Notes: generated by a model from the letters alone, not told the origin. A DNA stretch of 62,559 bases from Azoarcus sp. TTM-91 (GCF_012911025.1 NZ_WUEI01000020.1:1-62559); one strand, 5' to 3'. Shown: positions 26,056 to 35,813, counted from the stretch's first letter. A program made the numbers and translations.

Positions 26056-26070
26056 TTAATCCGGTATTAA
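26056..26070. promoter_or_regulatory. PmrA-type box 2
   Basis: A second TTAA-N7-TTAA (with the left half CTTAAT) 50 bases upstream of the response-regulator start. It is probably the autoregulation site. Confidence 0.6.
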
Positions 26071-26119
26071 TGCCGGCGATGCACGATTGCCGATCCCCAT
26101 TTCCACAACGCGCCCTGCC

Positions 26120-26785
26120 ATGGATGCGATCCTTCTCGTCGAAGACGACCACATGCTCGGCCAGGCGCTGACCGCCGCGCTCGGCCAGGAGGGGTGGCGC
26201 GTCGCTCATTGCGAGGACGCGGGATCCGCGCGACTGGCGCTGGTCGATCACGCCTTCGTCGCAGTCCTGCTCGACCTCGGCCTCCCCGGCGGCTCCGGAC
26301 TGGAGGTGCTGACGGCGATGCGCGGTCATTACGATCCGACGCCGGTCCTGATCATCACCGCGCGCGACCAACTGAGCGATCGCGTCCGCGGCCTCGACGC
26401 CGGCGCGGACGACTACATCGTCAAGCCATTCCAGCGCGACGAGATGCTGGCGCGCCTGCGCGCGGTGCTGCGCCGCAGCCGTGGAGCGGTGACACCGGTG
26501 CTGCGCTGGCGCGACATCGAGATCGACCCCGCCGCGCGGACAGTGACCCGCGGCGGCCAGCGGATCGCGCTAAGCGCGATCGAGTTCCGCCTGCTGCTGT
26601 CGCTGTTCCAGTCTCGCCGCCGGGTGCTCAATCGCGACCAGTTGCAGGACCGCCTGTATGGCAGCGACACAGAAATCGGCAGCAACACCGTCGCGGTCTA
26701 CGTGCACCAACTAAGGCGCAAGCTCGGCGACGACATCATCGTGACCGAGCTCGGCTATGGTTACCGCGCCGGGGATGAAGACTGA
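26120..26785 (+). CDS. OmpR-family response regulator, QseB/PmrA-like
   Basis: The 221-residue regulator starts at MDAILLVEDD. The receiver domain has the acidic pair near residues 8-10, the phospho-acceptor Asp52 (LLDLGLPGGSG) and the lysine of YIVKPF. A winged-helix DNA-binding domain follows, ending LRRKLGDDIIVTELGYGYR. The sensor kinase begins at the very next base. The TTAA-N7-TTAA boxes upstream fit this subfamily. It probably controls the leftward SDR array and its own operon. Confidence 0.9.
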   Translation: MDAILLVEDDHMLGQALTAALGQEGWRVAHCEDAGSARLALVDHAFVAVLLDLGLPGGSGLEVLTAMRGHYDPTPVLIITARDQLSDRVRGLDAGADDYIVKPFQRDEMLARLRAVLRRSRGAVTPVLRWRDIEIDPAARTVTRGGQRIALSAIEFRLLLSLFQSRRRVLNRDQLQDRLYGSDTEIGSNTVAVYVHQLRRKLGDDIIVTELGYGYRAGDED

Positions 26786-28186
26786 ATGCGCGCGCTGCGC
26801 ACGCGGCTGCTGCTCGCGCTGGCGGCGGTACTGCTCGCCGCCTGGGGCAGCTGGTTCGCGCTCCAGTACATCGACATGATGGCGCGGCAGGACGGCGAGG
26901 CCAACGCCATGGTGCGCAGCATCGCCGAACAGTTGCTGCTGTCGCTGCCTTCCGACATTGCGACGGCGGGCCAGCAGCGGCAGTTCGTGCTGGACGGCGA
27001 GACGATTCCTGTCAGCGGCAAGTTCTCCGCCCTCGGCTTCCAGGTCTGGGAGCATGGCACCCACCGCCGGCTGGTGTCGTCGCGGCCGGCGCCGGAGCAT
27101 GCGATGGCGCCGGATTTCGCCGACGGTTTCACCGCGACGACCATCGCCGGCGTGCCTTGGCGCGTGTTCGCGATCAGCGACACGCAGCACCGGGTGCAGG
27201 TGCAGGTCGGGGTACCGGAGGCGGCCATGCGGGCGGAGTTGAAGCGCTGGTTCAACGCCAGCCTCCTGACCGCGGTGTCCCTGCTGTTCGGCATAGGCAT
27301 CGCGATCTGGGCGGTGATCCACTGGTCGCTGCGACCGGTGCTACGGGTCAGCGAGTCGCTCGCAAGGCGCGCGCCGCTCGACCTTGCGCCCCTGCCGGAA
27401 CGCGGGCTGCCCGACGAGTTCACCCCGCTGGTGCGCGCGTTCAACCACTTGATGGCGCGGCTGGCACAAACGCTCCAGCACGAGCGCGAGTTCCTCGGCG
27501 AGGCTGCACATGAGCTGCGCACCCCCCTGGCCGCCCTGCTGGCTCAAGCGCAGGTGCTGCAGCACGCTGGCGACCGCGACGAAGCGCGCGAAGCGCTCGA
27601 CCACCTCATCGCCGGAATAGAACGCACCTCGCGGCTGGCGCAGCAACTACTCGACGCCGCCCGGGTGGATGCCGGCGGCGCCGCCACGCGCGCCGAGGAC
27701 ATCGATCTGGCGCTGGTCGTGGGGATGGTGGCGGACGAGTTCGAACTGATCGCCCTGCGCGGGGGCCAGTCGATCGAAGTCGAGGCGGAGCAAGCGCCCG
27801 TGCACGGCGACATCGACGACCTTGGGATCCTGGTTCGCAACCTGCTCGACAACGCGCTGCGCCACGGCCGCCGAGGCACACGCGTGCGGCTGGCGACCCG
27901 GCTCGAGAGCGAGGGCAAGGCGCGTATGGCGACCCTGATGGTTGCCGACGATGGTCCAGGCATTCCGGACGGCGAGAACGAGCGGGTTTTCGAACGTTTC
28001 TACCGCGCAGGCAACGGCCATCGCGCGCAAGGCATCGGCATGGGCCTGTCGCTGGTCGAACGGGTGGTCGCCTCGCACGGCGGACAGCTGCGCTGCGGCA
28101 CCGGGCTCGACGGCCGCGGATTCGGCGTCGAGATCCGCTTGCCGGCCGCTGCGGGGAACTCCTCCCCACCTGAGCGCGGCCAGTAG
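26786..28186 (+). CDS. Sensor histidine kinase, QseC/PmrB-like
   Basis: This 466-residue kinase has two membrane segments (about 7-27 and 160-180) around a periplasmic domain of some 130 residues, then a HAMP region. The dimerisation histidine is His242 in EAAHELRTPLAALL. The ATPase domain shows NLLDNALRHG, ADDGPGIP and GIGMGLSLVERVV. The periplasmic domain is the QseC/TctE sensor type; its signal is unknown. The gene is fused end to end with the regulator gene, with no gap. Confidence 0.9.
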   Translation: MRALRTRLLLALAAVLLAAWGSWFALQYIDMMARQDGEANAMVRSIAEQLLLSLPSDIATAGQQRQFVLDGETIPVSGKFSALGFQVWEHGTHRRLVSSRPAPEHAMAPDFADGFTATTIAGVPWRVFAISDTQHRVQVQVGVPEAAMRAELKRWFNASLLTAVSLLFGIGIAIWAVIHWSLRPVLRVSESLARRAPLDLAPLPERGLPDEFTPLVRAFNHLMARLAQTLQHEREFLGEAAHELRTPLAALLAQAQVLQHAGDRDEAREALDHLIAGIERTSRLAQQLLDAARVDAGGAATRAEDIDLALVVGMVADEFELIALRGGQSIEVEAEQAPVHGDIDDLGILVRNLLDNALRHGRRGTRVRLATRLESEGKARMATLMVADDGPGIPDGENERVFERFYRAGNGHRAQGIGMGLSLVERVVASHGGQLRCGTGLDGRGFGVEIRLPAAAGNSSPPERGQ

Positions 28187-28460
28187 CCGCTGGCAGGAGC
28201 GCCCCGCTCCACACCGGGTGGCGCCCCCGCCTCCGCAGCCCACGCCAATGCCGATGGCGCGGGGGCGGGACAGCTCCGCTCTTCCCGCGGCAAGCTCTCC
28301 TCACGCCACCGGCGCAGACCGGGACCATCGGCCCGATGGCGCTGCCGGAGAGGGTGAGCGCCTGGCCACCCCGGGCGACAAACACCCAGCCCAGGCGCCG
28401 AGAAGCGTCTCCGGGCGAAGCCTTGCGCTTTGCCGCGCGGAAGAAAGGAAGGTAATCTAG
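28187..28460. other. No supported gene
   Basis: The GC-rich gap after the kinase gene holds no convincing ORF or strong hairpin. Regulatory repeats of the TetR gene follow it. Confidence 0.5.
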
Positions 28461-28516
28461 GTGCATGATTAAATGCACTTAGTTTCGCCTTTGCCGCACT
28501 CGGTGCATTCAGTGCA
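28461..28516. promoter_or_regulatory. GTGCA operator cluster before the TetR gene
   Basis: GTGCATGATTAAATGCAC (28461-28478) is an 18-base palindrome. Two direct GTGCA half-sites follow (28503-28507, 28512-28516), the first also paired as GCACTCGGTGC. Position and symmetry suit autoregulation by the TetR protein. Confidence 0.6.
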
Positions 28517-28539
28517 ATTGCGCAACGAACCATTCAGGA

Positions 28540-29151
28540 ATGCTGGAAATCCATCCCCCCGCGGGCATTGCACCGAAAGAAGGCTTGCGCGAACGCAAGC
28601 GCCGCGAGACCCGGCAGCGCATCGCCGAGGTTGGCCTGCGCCTGTTCCTCGCCAAGGGGTACGACGGCACGACGCTGGACGAGATCGCAGCGGCGGCAGG
28701 TATCTCTCGCCGTGGCTTTTTCTCGTACTTCAAGTCGAAAGACGACGTCATGGTGTTCTGGATGGAAAGCGGTTCGGCCAGTCTGATCGCCGATCTGTTG
28801 AAGACATCGCCCGACGTACCGCCACTGGATGCCGTCCGCGACGTCATGGTGAAACACATCGCCAGCAATACGACCGAGCAGATGACCGCCATCGACAATC
28901 TCATGCTGTCGAGTGAATCGCTGCTTGCCCGCAAGCAGGCTTACTACGCGGAACAGGAGCGGATGCTCTTCAGCGCATTGTGCGAAGTCTGGCGGCAGCC
29001 CGAGCGCCGCGGGGCGCTGCGGATGGTCGCCATGGTGTCCATCGGCGTAATGAGAATCGCGCTTCAGGCCTGGCGGGAACAGACCGGCCAGCGAAAACCG
29101 GCGGCCAAGTTCCTGCGGGAGGCCTTCGATAGCCTGAAATCCGGGCTTTAA
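28540..29151 (+). CDS. TetR-family transcriptional regulator
   Basis: The 203-residue regulator has the N-terminal TetR helix-turn-helix domain: RKRRETRQRIAEVGLRLFLAKGYDGTT, then LDEIAAAAGISRRGFFSYFKSKDDV (about residues 20-68). The helical ligand-binding half resembles AcrR-type C-termini. Palindromes with GTGCA ends lie just upstream and also before SDR copy 1. It is likely to respond to a small hydrophobic ligand; which one is unknown. Confidence 0.87.
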   Translation: MLEIHPPAGIAPKEGLRERKRRETRQRIAEVGLRLFLAKGYDGTTLDEIAAAAGISRRGFFSYFKSKDDVMVFWMESGSASLIADLLKTSPDVPPLDAVRDVMVKHIASNTTEQMTAIDNLMLSSESLLARKQAYYAEQERMLFSALCEVWRQPERRGALRMVAMVSIGVMRIALQAWREQTGQRKPAAKFLREAFDSLKSGL

Positions 29152-29257
29152 CCGTGCGCCAGGATCGCATCCGGGTCGAAGGAGGGGCTGGCAGTTATGG
29201 CTTCCCTTTTCCGCTGCGGAGCCCGGTTGCAAGGCCGGCGTCCGGCACCGGGAGGGT

Positions 29258-30073
29258 TCACAGCAGGTTTTCCTCGGCAGCCTGATAGACGGTTCTTACG
29301 CTGGGCTGGAAGCCAAGGCGACGAGCCAACGCTCCGCTGACACGAAGATGCCAGGGATTTCCCAGCGGCTCGGACGCAGGCTCCATCGTTTCGCCGACCA
29401 GTTCGGCCAGTTCGTAAAGTGAGGTCGGCGCGTCGTCGGTAATGTTGACGATGTGCCTGTCCATCGCACCGGATAGGGCGAGTTCCATGGCGACGGCAAT
29501 GTCGCGATGATGAATCATGCTCATTGTTTTCGCGGGATGGAATTTGGCACGGGCCGCGAGTCCGGGGAGTTCCTCCAGATGTCCGTCCTGGTCGCCGTAA
29601 ACGAAGCCGAAGCGCAGGATCGACCAGTTCAGCCCGCTTTCACGCAGTTCCTTTTCGGCCGCGATCTTGCTGGCCGGGTAAGCGTGCTTCGGGTCGGTGG
29701 CATCATCCTCACGACCGGGGCGCGGACTGTCCATGTCATACACATTGGTGGTGCTCGCCATGATGAAACGCGCCTCTGGCGCATATCCCTTCGCTGCAGC
29801 GACCAGGTTGCGTGTTCCATCGAGATTGCTCTTCCAGATCATGTCCGTATCCGGGCTGCGGAACACCGCCGCGAGGTGGATGATCGCCGAGACGCCTTGA
29901 ACCGCCCGAACCAGGGATGCAGGCTCAAGCAGATCACCCTCCACCGCAGCAACCCCGGCGGGCGCGGCCTTCCCGGCGCGCATGAGCGCCCGGCAATCCC
30001 TGCCAGTTTCAGCAAGGCGGGGCAGAAGCCGCGCACCCACAAGACCGCTTGCGCCTGTGATCAAGATCGTCAT
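29258..30073 (-). CDS. NAD(P)-dependent epimerase/dehydratase-like SDR
   Basis: A 271-residue extended SDR. MTILITGASGLVGARLL is the NAD(P)-binding start, with AIIHLAAVFRSP in the middle. The active-site Tyr-x-x-x-Lys is in HAYPASKIAAEKEL. No export signal is visible. It overlaps the MarR gene upstream by four bases (ATGA), so the two form an operon and the regulator probably controls the enzyme. The substrate may be a nucleotide sugar, an aldehyde or a ketone. Confidence 0.82.
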   Translation of the reverse strand: MTILITGASGLVGARLLPRLAETGRDCRALMRAGKAAPAGVAAVEGDLLEPASLVRAVQGVSAIIHLAAVFRSPDTDMIWKSNLDGTRNLVAAAKGYAPEARFIMASTTNVYDMDSPRPGREDDATDPKHAYPASKIAAEKELRESGLNWSILRFGFVYGDQDGHLEELPGLAARAKFHPAKTMSMIHHRDIAVAMELALSGAMDRHIVNITDDAPTSLYELAELVGETMEPASEPLGNPWHLRVSGALARRLGFQPSVRTVYQAAEENLL

Positions 30074-30534
30074 ACGCCCGCAGCTCTCTGCAGAAGATTT
30101 TCAAGCCGCCCGGTTGCTGTCTGGAGCACCCGGATGGCGGTAGCGATGTCGGCCGCGTCAATGCCATCGAATGCCGCCTCGCGAATGAAGGTGAGATCGG
30201 GCAGTCCGCCCCACAGCTTCGTCCCCCCTGCCGTTAATTGGAGAAGTTTCTGACGCTGATCGGTTCGGTCCGGCACCTGGTCCACCAGGCCCTTGCGTAG
30301 GAGCGTTGCCACGATCCCGCTCATCGTCGCCCGTTCGATCTGGAGCATCTCCACCAGATCGCGCTGCCTGGTCGGGCCCTCGTGAGCCAGCTGGTACAGC
30401 ACATACCACTGGGTGGAGCCGAGATCGAAAGGGCGTAGTGCCGAATCCATGACGGCACGGCCCGCGAAGTAACACCGCTTCGTCCAGAGCCCCACTGCGT
30501 CACGCCCCGATTCCATCTGCCCATTGGTCACCAT
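30070..30534 (-). CDS. MarR-family transcriptional regulator
   Basis: The 154-residue winged-helix protein contains STQWYVLYQLAHEGPTRQRDL, then VEMLQIERATMSGIVATLLRKG and the wing DQVPDRTDQRQKLLQLT, typical of MarR. It precedes the epimerase in a coupled pair. Twenty bases upstream of its start lies a clear inverted repeat, which is probably its own operator. Confidence 0.87.
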   Translation of the reverse strand: MVTNGQMESGRDAVGLWTKRCYFAGRAVMDSALRPFDLGSTQWYVLYQLAHEGPTRQRDLVEMLQIERATMSGIVATLLRKGLVDQVPDRTDQRQKLLQLTAGGTKLWGGLPDLTFIREAAFDGIDAADIATAIRVLQTATGRLENLLQRAAGV

Positions 30535-30552
30535 AGAAGCCCCTCAAGTCGC

Positions 30553-30583
30553 TTGGTACCTTACAATTTTTGATAGGTACCAA
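30553..30583. promoter_or_regulatory. MarR operator, inverted repeat
   Basis: TTGGTACCT and AGGTACCAA are 9-base inverted arms with a 13-base spacer. Each arm contains the 6-base palindrome GGTACC. Placed just before the MarR gene, it suits a dimeric winged-helix repressor. Confidence 0.7.
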
Positions 30584-30720
30584 ACAAACTGTCAAGGAGA
30601 ATCGGCGGGACCGAGCCTTGAGAAAACCCTAGTGAGGATCTCGGCCCCTACGGGGAGGCAGGCCGCATCAACTCAGATGACATAGGGACTAGCCATCCCG
30701 CCCGGCTTGCGGGCCCGGCA

Positions 30721-31707
30721 CTATTCCTGACCACCGAGAGCATCCGGTGAACCTTGGCTTGCGCCATCGAGACCGGAGGCCCGGCCGTTCGGAGCCGGTC
30801 TCGGATGCCGGCCATACTGCCGTGGCGACACGCCCATGACCCGCTTGAACGCCATGCTGAACGCGCTTTCCGATTCGTAACCGAGAGACAGCGCAATGGC
30901 GGAAACGGAATCGTGGCTGTTCTCCAGCCTGTGTCCCGCCAGCAGCATGCGCCAGCGCCTCACGTACTCCATGGGCGAGCTTCCCACCGTCTCCCTGAAT
31001 TTCTCGGCGAACGCCGAGCGCGACATGCAGGCGCGCTCGGCCAGCGCCTGCAGGGTCCAGCGATAGGCCGGATCGGCATGGACCGCGCCGATGGCGGGCC
31101 CCAGCTGCTTGTCCGCGACCCCAAAGAGCCATCCGGAGCCGTTCATTCCCCCTTCTTTCACATGCAGCCTGAGCGCTTGGACCAGCATCATGTGGGCAAG
31201 ATGCTGGGCGATCAGGAAACCGCCGGGTTCGGCGTCGCGCAGCTCCTGCATCATCCGCTCCACCGCCCAGCGCATCGCCGCCTGTTCCGTCGCGTTGCGG
31301 ATGTGCACGATGGCCGGCAACAGGCCCATCAGCATGTCGGCATGGCCGCCGCTGACGCCGAACCGGCTGCCGACGAGCAGACAGCTGCCCCCGCCATTGA
31401 TCGTGACGACGCCACCGGGGCGTGGGGGTGGAAAGTAATTGCGGGAAGGCTCGGGGGGCAGCGCCATGTCGCTTGCCAGCCGGAACGGGCGGCCGCTCGG
31501 CAACACGAAGCAATCGCCCTTCTCCAGATGCGCGGCGCCGGGAATCCCATCGACCGCCAGCCAGCATTCGCCGGACACCACGGCATAACACTTGATGAGC
31601 TTGTCCTGATCCGGGAACTGGATCGACCAGTTCCGACCGGCATCCACGCCGGCGGAAACGTAGCTGCGCGGTTTCAGCAGCGAGAGCACGTCTGAGAGCG
31701 GGTCCAT
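30721..31707 (-). CDS. AraC-family regulator with cupin-type sensor domain
   Basis: The 328-residue protein has an N-terminal cupin-like domain (ECWLAVDGIPGAAHLEKGDCFVLPSG) and a C-terminal pair of AraC helix-turn-helix motifs: LAERACMSRSAFAEKFRETVG and IALSLGYESESAFSMAFKRVMG. The C-terminus VSPRQYGRHPRP is typical. It is transcribed away from the NmrA-like gene across a 282-base gap, the usual layout for a regulator of that gene. The inducer is unknown. Confidence 0.87.
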   Translation of the reverse strand: MDPLSDVLSLLKPRSYVSAGVDAGRNWSIQFPDQDKLIKCYAVVSGECWLAVDGIPGAAHLEKGDCFVLPSGRPFRLASDMALPPEPSRNYFPPPRPGGVVTINGGGSCLLVGSRFGVSGGHADMLMGLLPAIVHIRNATEQAAMRWAVERMMQELRDAEPGGFLIAQHLAHMMLVQALRLHVKEGGMNGSGWLFGVADKQLGPAIGAVHADPAYRWTLQALAERACMSRSAFAEKFRETVGSSPMEYVRRWRMLLAGHRLENSHDSVSAIALSLGYESESAFSMAFKRVMGVSPRQYGRHPRPAPNGRASGLDGASQGSPDALGGQE

Positions 31708-31989
31708 GGCCTCTTGTGGGCGATTGCAAAGGCAACCCGACTCTATCGCACCGAGCGGACAACGGGCGGCCCCGGCGGGATGCGGATGCCGGCGATCGAG
31801 GCTAGCGACGGCGCCAGCGCATCGCCGGACCAGCGGGCGCCGGGTGGAACTCGATCACCTCGGCCTTGAAGTATCGCTTTTCTGGACGATCGACGAAGTA
31901 TTGCGGACTGATCAGCATGGTTCGTACAGGCATGCCTCCCTATCCTTCGTCGACGGCCTGAAACCGGCCGGCTAACCAGGAGATGGAAG

Positions 31990-33051
31990 GTGGACAGCAA
32001 GGACATGCGCTGCAACGAGCATGACGCGGATACCCGGGATGCCCCCGATGGATGGCGCCGCCGCTTCCTCGGCAGCCTTGCGCTGGGTACCGGCGCCGGC
32101 GTGGCCGGAAGCCTGGGCCTGGGCGTGGCAGGGCTTGCGCATGCGGCAACGCCACCGGCCGGCGCCCGGATCGTGGTGACCGCGCCCACGGGCAACATCG
32201 GCGCGCAGGTGCTGACGAACCTGCTGGCCGGCGGCGCAAAGGTTCGCGTGATCGCGCGCGATCCCGCGAACCTGGCCGCACAAGTGCGAGCACGGGTGGA
32301 AGTCGTGCAGGGCTCGCATGGCGACGCCAGCGTCGTCGACCGGGCCTTCGAGGGTGCCGACAGCGTGTTCTGGCTTTGTCCGCCCGAGCCTGGCGCCAAG
32401 AGCGTCAGGGCCGCCTATGTGGAGTTCACCCGGCCGGCCTGCGAGGCGATCACGCGGCACGGGGTACGCCGCGTGGTCGGCATCACCGCGCTGGGCCGCG
32501 GCACGCCGATGGCGGCGAATGCCGGGCATGTCACCGCCTCGCTGGCGATGGACGATCTGATCGCGGAAACAGGCGTGGCTTTCCGCGCACTCGCCATGCC
32601 TTCGTTCATGGACAACATCGCCCGGCAGGCTGCCCCGATCCGCGACCAAGGCATGTTCTTCCTGCCGATCGACGGCGACCGCAAGCTGCCGGCAGTCGCC
32701 AGCCGCGACATCGCATCCGTCGCTGCCGGACTACTGCTAGACCCTTCCTGGGACGGCAGCGGAGAGCTGCCCGTACTCGGCCCGGAGGATCTGTCCTTCA
32801 ACGACATGGCGCGCATCATGTCGGAGGTCCTCGGCAAACCCGTGCGCTATGGGCAGATCACGCTCGAAGCCTACAAAGCCGGCTTCGTCCAGCGTGGCAT
32901 GTCGGACGCCATGGCCCAGGGCATGACCGACATGGCGAGGGCCAAGAACGAGGGTCTCGACAATGGCGTATCGCGCACGCCCGGAAACAGTACCCCCACC
33001 CATTTCAGACAGTGGTGCGAGGAGGAATTGAGGCCGCGGGTCCTCGGCTAG
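31990..33051 (+). CDS. NmrA-like NAD(P)-binding protein with Tat signal
   Basis: The 353-residue product starts at GTG 31990, eight bases after an AGGAGA site. Residues 23-28 are RRRFLG, followed by a hydrophobic stretch and cleavage site AHA-A (about 52): a twin-arginine signal. The mature part is an NmrA/atypical SDR domain with IVVTAPTGNIGAQVLTNLL, and the segment RVVGITALGRGTPM. Tat export moves folded proteins with their cofactor bound, which would explain a Rossmann enzyme outside the cytoplasm. The divergent AraC gene is its likely regulator. Confidence 0.8.
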   Translation: MDSKDMRCNEHDADTRDAPDGWRRRFLGSLALGTGAGVAGSLGLGVAGLAHAATPPAGARIVVTAPTGNIGAQVLTNLLAGGAKVRVIARDPANLAAQVRARVEVVQGSHGDASVVDRAFEGADSVFWLCPPEPGAKSVRAAYVEFTRPACEAITRHGVRRVVGITALGRGTPMAANAGHVTASLAMDDLIAETGVAFRALAMPSFMDNIARQAAPIRDQGMFFLPIDGDRKLPAVASRDIASVAAGLLLDPSWDGSGELPVLGPEDLSFNDMARIMSEVLGKPVRYGQITLEAYKAGFVQRGMSDAMAQGMTDMARAKNEGLDNGVSRTPGNSTPTHFRQWCEEELRPRVLG

Positions 33052-33211
33052 CGAAGCGGACAGCGGACACCGGCGCGGGCGGACAAGAATGCACCCGGCC
33101 TGGCGTTCGGCCAGCGGCCTGATACGCAATCAATGGAAGGCTGCGAAAGACCCGCCCGCTCGGGGCAGAGCCTTTCCGGCGGCCCTGGCCGCGGCCGGAC
33201 TGAGCTCTGCG

Positions 33212-34489
33212 TCAGGACGGGCGATACACCGGATGGCGGCGGCACAACCCGACCACCTGTTCCCGCACCCGGTCGCGCACGAGCCGCAGCGCATCGCCAC
33301 CGGCCTCCAGGCTGTCCAGCACGTCGCACAGCCAGCCGGCGAGCCGCTCGCAGTCGTCGGCCCCGAAGCCACGCGTGGTCACGGCCGGAGTGCCGATGCG
33401 CAGCCCCGAGGTGACGAAGGGCGAGCGCGGATCATTGGGCACCGAGTTCTTGTTCGCGGTGATGTAGGCCTCCCGCAGGGCGGCATCCGCCTCCTTGCCG
33501 GTGTATGGCCGGGCGGAGAGGTCGATCAGCATCAGGTGGTTATCGGTGCCGCCGGAAACGATACGGTAACCCCGCCGCTGGATGACCGCCGCCATCGCCC
33601 TGGCGTTGGCCACCACCTGGCGCTGGTAGGCCTTGAACTCCGGCTGCAGGGCCTCCTTGAAGGCAAGCGCCTTGGCGGCGACGAGATGCATCAGCGGCCC
33701 GCCCTGGATGCCGGGGAACACCGCGGCGTCCAGCTTGCGGTGGAAGGCGTCGTCCTGCCCCTTGGCGAGGATGATGCCGCCGCGCGGGCCGCGCAGGGTC
33801 TTGTGGGTGGTGCTGGTCACCACATGGGCGTGGGGCAGGGGATCCGGGTATTCGCCTGCCGCCACCAGCCCGGCGACATGCGCCATGTCCACCCAGAAGA
33901 GGGCGCCCACCTTGTCGGCGATGGCGCGCATGCGGGCCCAGTCCTTGTGGCGGGAGTAGGCGGAGAAGCCGCCGATCAACATCCTCGGCCGGCTCGCCAG
34001 CGCGATCCGCTCCATCTCGTCGTAGTCGATCAGCCCGGTATCCGGGTCCAGCCCGTAAGGCACGATGCGGTAGTGCCGGCCGGAGAAGTTGGACGGGCTG
34101 CCGTGGGTCAGGTGGCCGCCCTGCGCCAGGTTCATGCCCATCACGGTATCGCCGGGCGTGGTCAGCGCCAGAAAGACCGCGGCGTTGGCCTGGGCGCCGG
34201 CATGCGGCTGGACGTTGGCGTAGTCGCAATCGAACAGCGTCTTGAGCCGCGCGATGGCCAGGCGCTCGGCCACATCCACATGCTCGCAGCCACTGTAGTA
34301 ACGCCTGCCGGGATAGCCCTCGGCGTACTTGTTGGTGAACACCGAGTTCTGCACCGCCATCACCAGCGGGCTGGCGTAGTTCTCCGAGGCGATCAACTCG
34401 ATATGGTCCTCCTGGCGGCGTTCTTCATCCCGGAGGGCAGCCGCCAGTTCCGGGTCGAAGCCGGCCAGGGTCAGGGAAGCGTCGTACAT
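33212..34489 (-). CDS. glyA: Serine hydroxymethyltransferase
   Basis: A full-length 425-residue PLP enzyme that interconverts serine and glycine with tetrahydrofolate. Diagnostic segments are [15 protein letters not shown], the PLP lysine Lys230 in [14 protein letters not shown], and [17 protein letters not shown]. It starts 11 bases after the BenE-type transporter stop and is co-transcribed with it. The linked MocR regulator suggests a specialised or second copy, induced by an amino-acid-like substrate, in place of the housekeeping one. That is inference; other copies cannot be seen here. Confidence 0.92.
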   Translation of the reverse strand: MYDASLTLAGFDPELAAALRDEERRQEDHIELIASENYASPLVMAVQNSVFTNKYAEGYPGRRYYSGCEHVDVAERLAIARLKTLFDCDYANVQPHAGAQANAAVFLALTTPGDTVMGMNLAQGGHLTHGSPSNFSGRHYRIVPYGLDPDTGLIDYDEMERIALASRPRMLIGGFSAYSRHKDWARMRAIADKVGALFWVDMAHVAGLVAAGEYPDPLPHAHVVTSTTHKTLRGPRGGIILAKGQDDAFHRKLDAAVFPGIQGGPLMHLVAAKALAFKEALQPEFKAYQRQVVANARAMAAVIQRRGYRIVSGGTDNHLMLIDLSARPYTGKEADAALREAYITANKNSVPNDPRSPFVTSGLRIGTPAVTTRGFGADDCERLAGWLCDVLDSLEAGGDALRLVRDRVREQVVGLCRRHPVYRPS

Positions 34490-34500
34490 GGCATGCGTCC

Positions 34501-35754
34501 TCAAGCTCTTTTGCCGAGCGCCGGGCTGCCCAAGGAAACGGTGGCATCCCCCGCCGCCAGCGCCTGCCGCGGCAGGCGCCCGTTGAGCACCGCATGGGCG
34601 ACGAGCCCGATCAGCAGGCCCCAGAACGCGCCGCCTATGCCCAGCAGGGTGATGTTGGCGGAGGCGGCCAGGAAGGTGATCAGCGCCGCCTCGCGGGTCC
34701 GGGCGTCGGCCAGCGCGCTGGCGAGGCTGCCGCCTATTGTGCCCAGCAGCGCCAGGCCCGCCAGCGTGGTGATGAAGGTGGCCGGGAAAGCCATGAAGAT
34801 CGCTGCCAGCGTCACGCCGAACACGCCCACCAGCACGTAGAACACGCCTGCGGCAATACCGGCGATCCAGCGCCTGGAGGGGTCTTCGTGGGCCTCGCGG
34901 CCGGTGCAGATGGCGGCGGTGATGGCGGCGATGTTGAAGGCATGCGAACCGAAGGGCGCCATCAGCAGCGAGCCCAGCCCGGTAATGGTCACGATGGGGT
35001 TGGCGCTGGTCTTGAAGCCGTCGTTGCGCAGCACCAGCATGCCGGGCATGTACTGGCCGGTCAGGGTGATGAGGAACAGCGGCAAGGCTACGCTCAGCAA
35101 GGCGTTGAGCGAAAACACCGGCATCGTGAATACCGGTGCGGCCAACTCCAGGCCGAGCCCGGACAGGTCCACCCGCTGCTGCAGCAGCAGCATGGCCAGC
35201 CCCAGCACCAGGATGCCCACCACCGCATAACGCGCGGCCACCCGCTTGAGCGTCACGTAGGCGACGATCAGCACGCCTACCAGCAGCGGATCGCCGCTCA
35301 TGCCGCCGAAGGCGCCGACGCCGAACTGGAGCAGGATGCCGGCCAGCAGCCCGGCCGCCACGCCCGGAGGGATCAGGCGGATGACGCGCTCGAAGCAGCC
35401 GGACAAGCCCAGCACCACGAAGGCCGCCGCCGAGATCATGTAAGCGCCCACCGCTTCCGCGTAGGAGGTGGTCGCCAGCGCGGTGACGAGGAAGGCCGCC
35501 GCCGGCGTGGACCAGGCGGTGATGATGGGCGCGCGGGCAGCCCAGCTCAGGATGATGCCCGTCACGCCCACGCCGATGGAGATGGACCACACCCAGGAGG
35601 CGGTCAGCTCGGGGCTGAGCCCCGCCACCTTGGCGGCCTGGAACACCAGGATGAAAGTGCCACCGTAGTTGACGATGACCGAGATCAACCCGGCGATCAC
35701 CGGATGAGTGAAATCGCTGGGCTGGAAGGCGGAACGGGGTGCGGATGAGGACAT
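34501..35754 (-). CDS. BenE-family benzoate/proton symporter-like transporter
   Basis: The 417-residue protein has about twelve membrane segments. It follows the BenE/YdcO family, with [24 protein letters not shown] at the start, [12 protein letters not shown], and [20 protein letters not shown]. The family name comes from benzoate uptake in Acinetobacter, but other substrates are likely in other contexts. Its partners here are GlyA and a divergent MocR regulator, and no benzoate catabolic genes are present. I therefore infer an amino acid or related compound as substrate, with modest confidence. Confidence 0.83.
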   Translation of the reverse strand: MSSSAPRSAFQPSDFTHPVIAGLISVIVNYGGTFILVFQAAKVAGLSPELTASWVWSISIGVGVTGIILSWAARAPIITAWSTPAAAFLVTALATTSYAEAVGAYMISAAAFVVLGLSGCFERVIRLIPPGVAAGLLAGILLQFGVGAFGGMSGDPLLVGVLIVAYVTLKRVAARYAVVGILVLGLAMLLLQQRVDLSGLGLELAAPVFTMPVFSLNALLSVALPLFLITLTGQYMPGMLVLRNDGFKTSANPIVTITGLGSLLMAPFGSHAFNIAAITAAICTGREAHEDPSRRWIAGIAAGVFYVLVGVFGVTLAAIFMAFPATFITTLAGLALLGTIGGSLASALADARTREAALITFLAASANITLLGIGGAFWGLLIGLVAHAVLNGRLPRQALAAGDATVSLGSPALGKRA

Positions 35755-35813
35755 GGCCTGCCTGGCTCCTTCGGAATGTGTCCGGTGCGGCTCGAAGGCC
35801 TTTTTATAGCCTT

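Noticed and set aside
34501..35754. Assigning benE and a benzoate pathway
   Set aside because: No benzoate catabolic gene lies nearby and the partners are glyA and a MocR regulator, so only the family name is supported.
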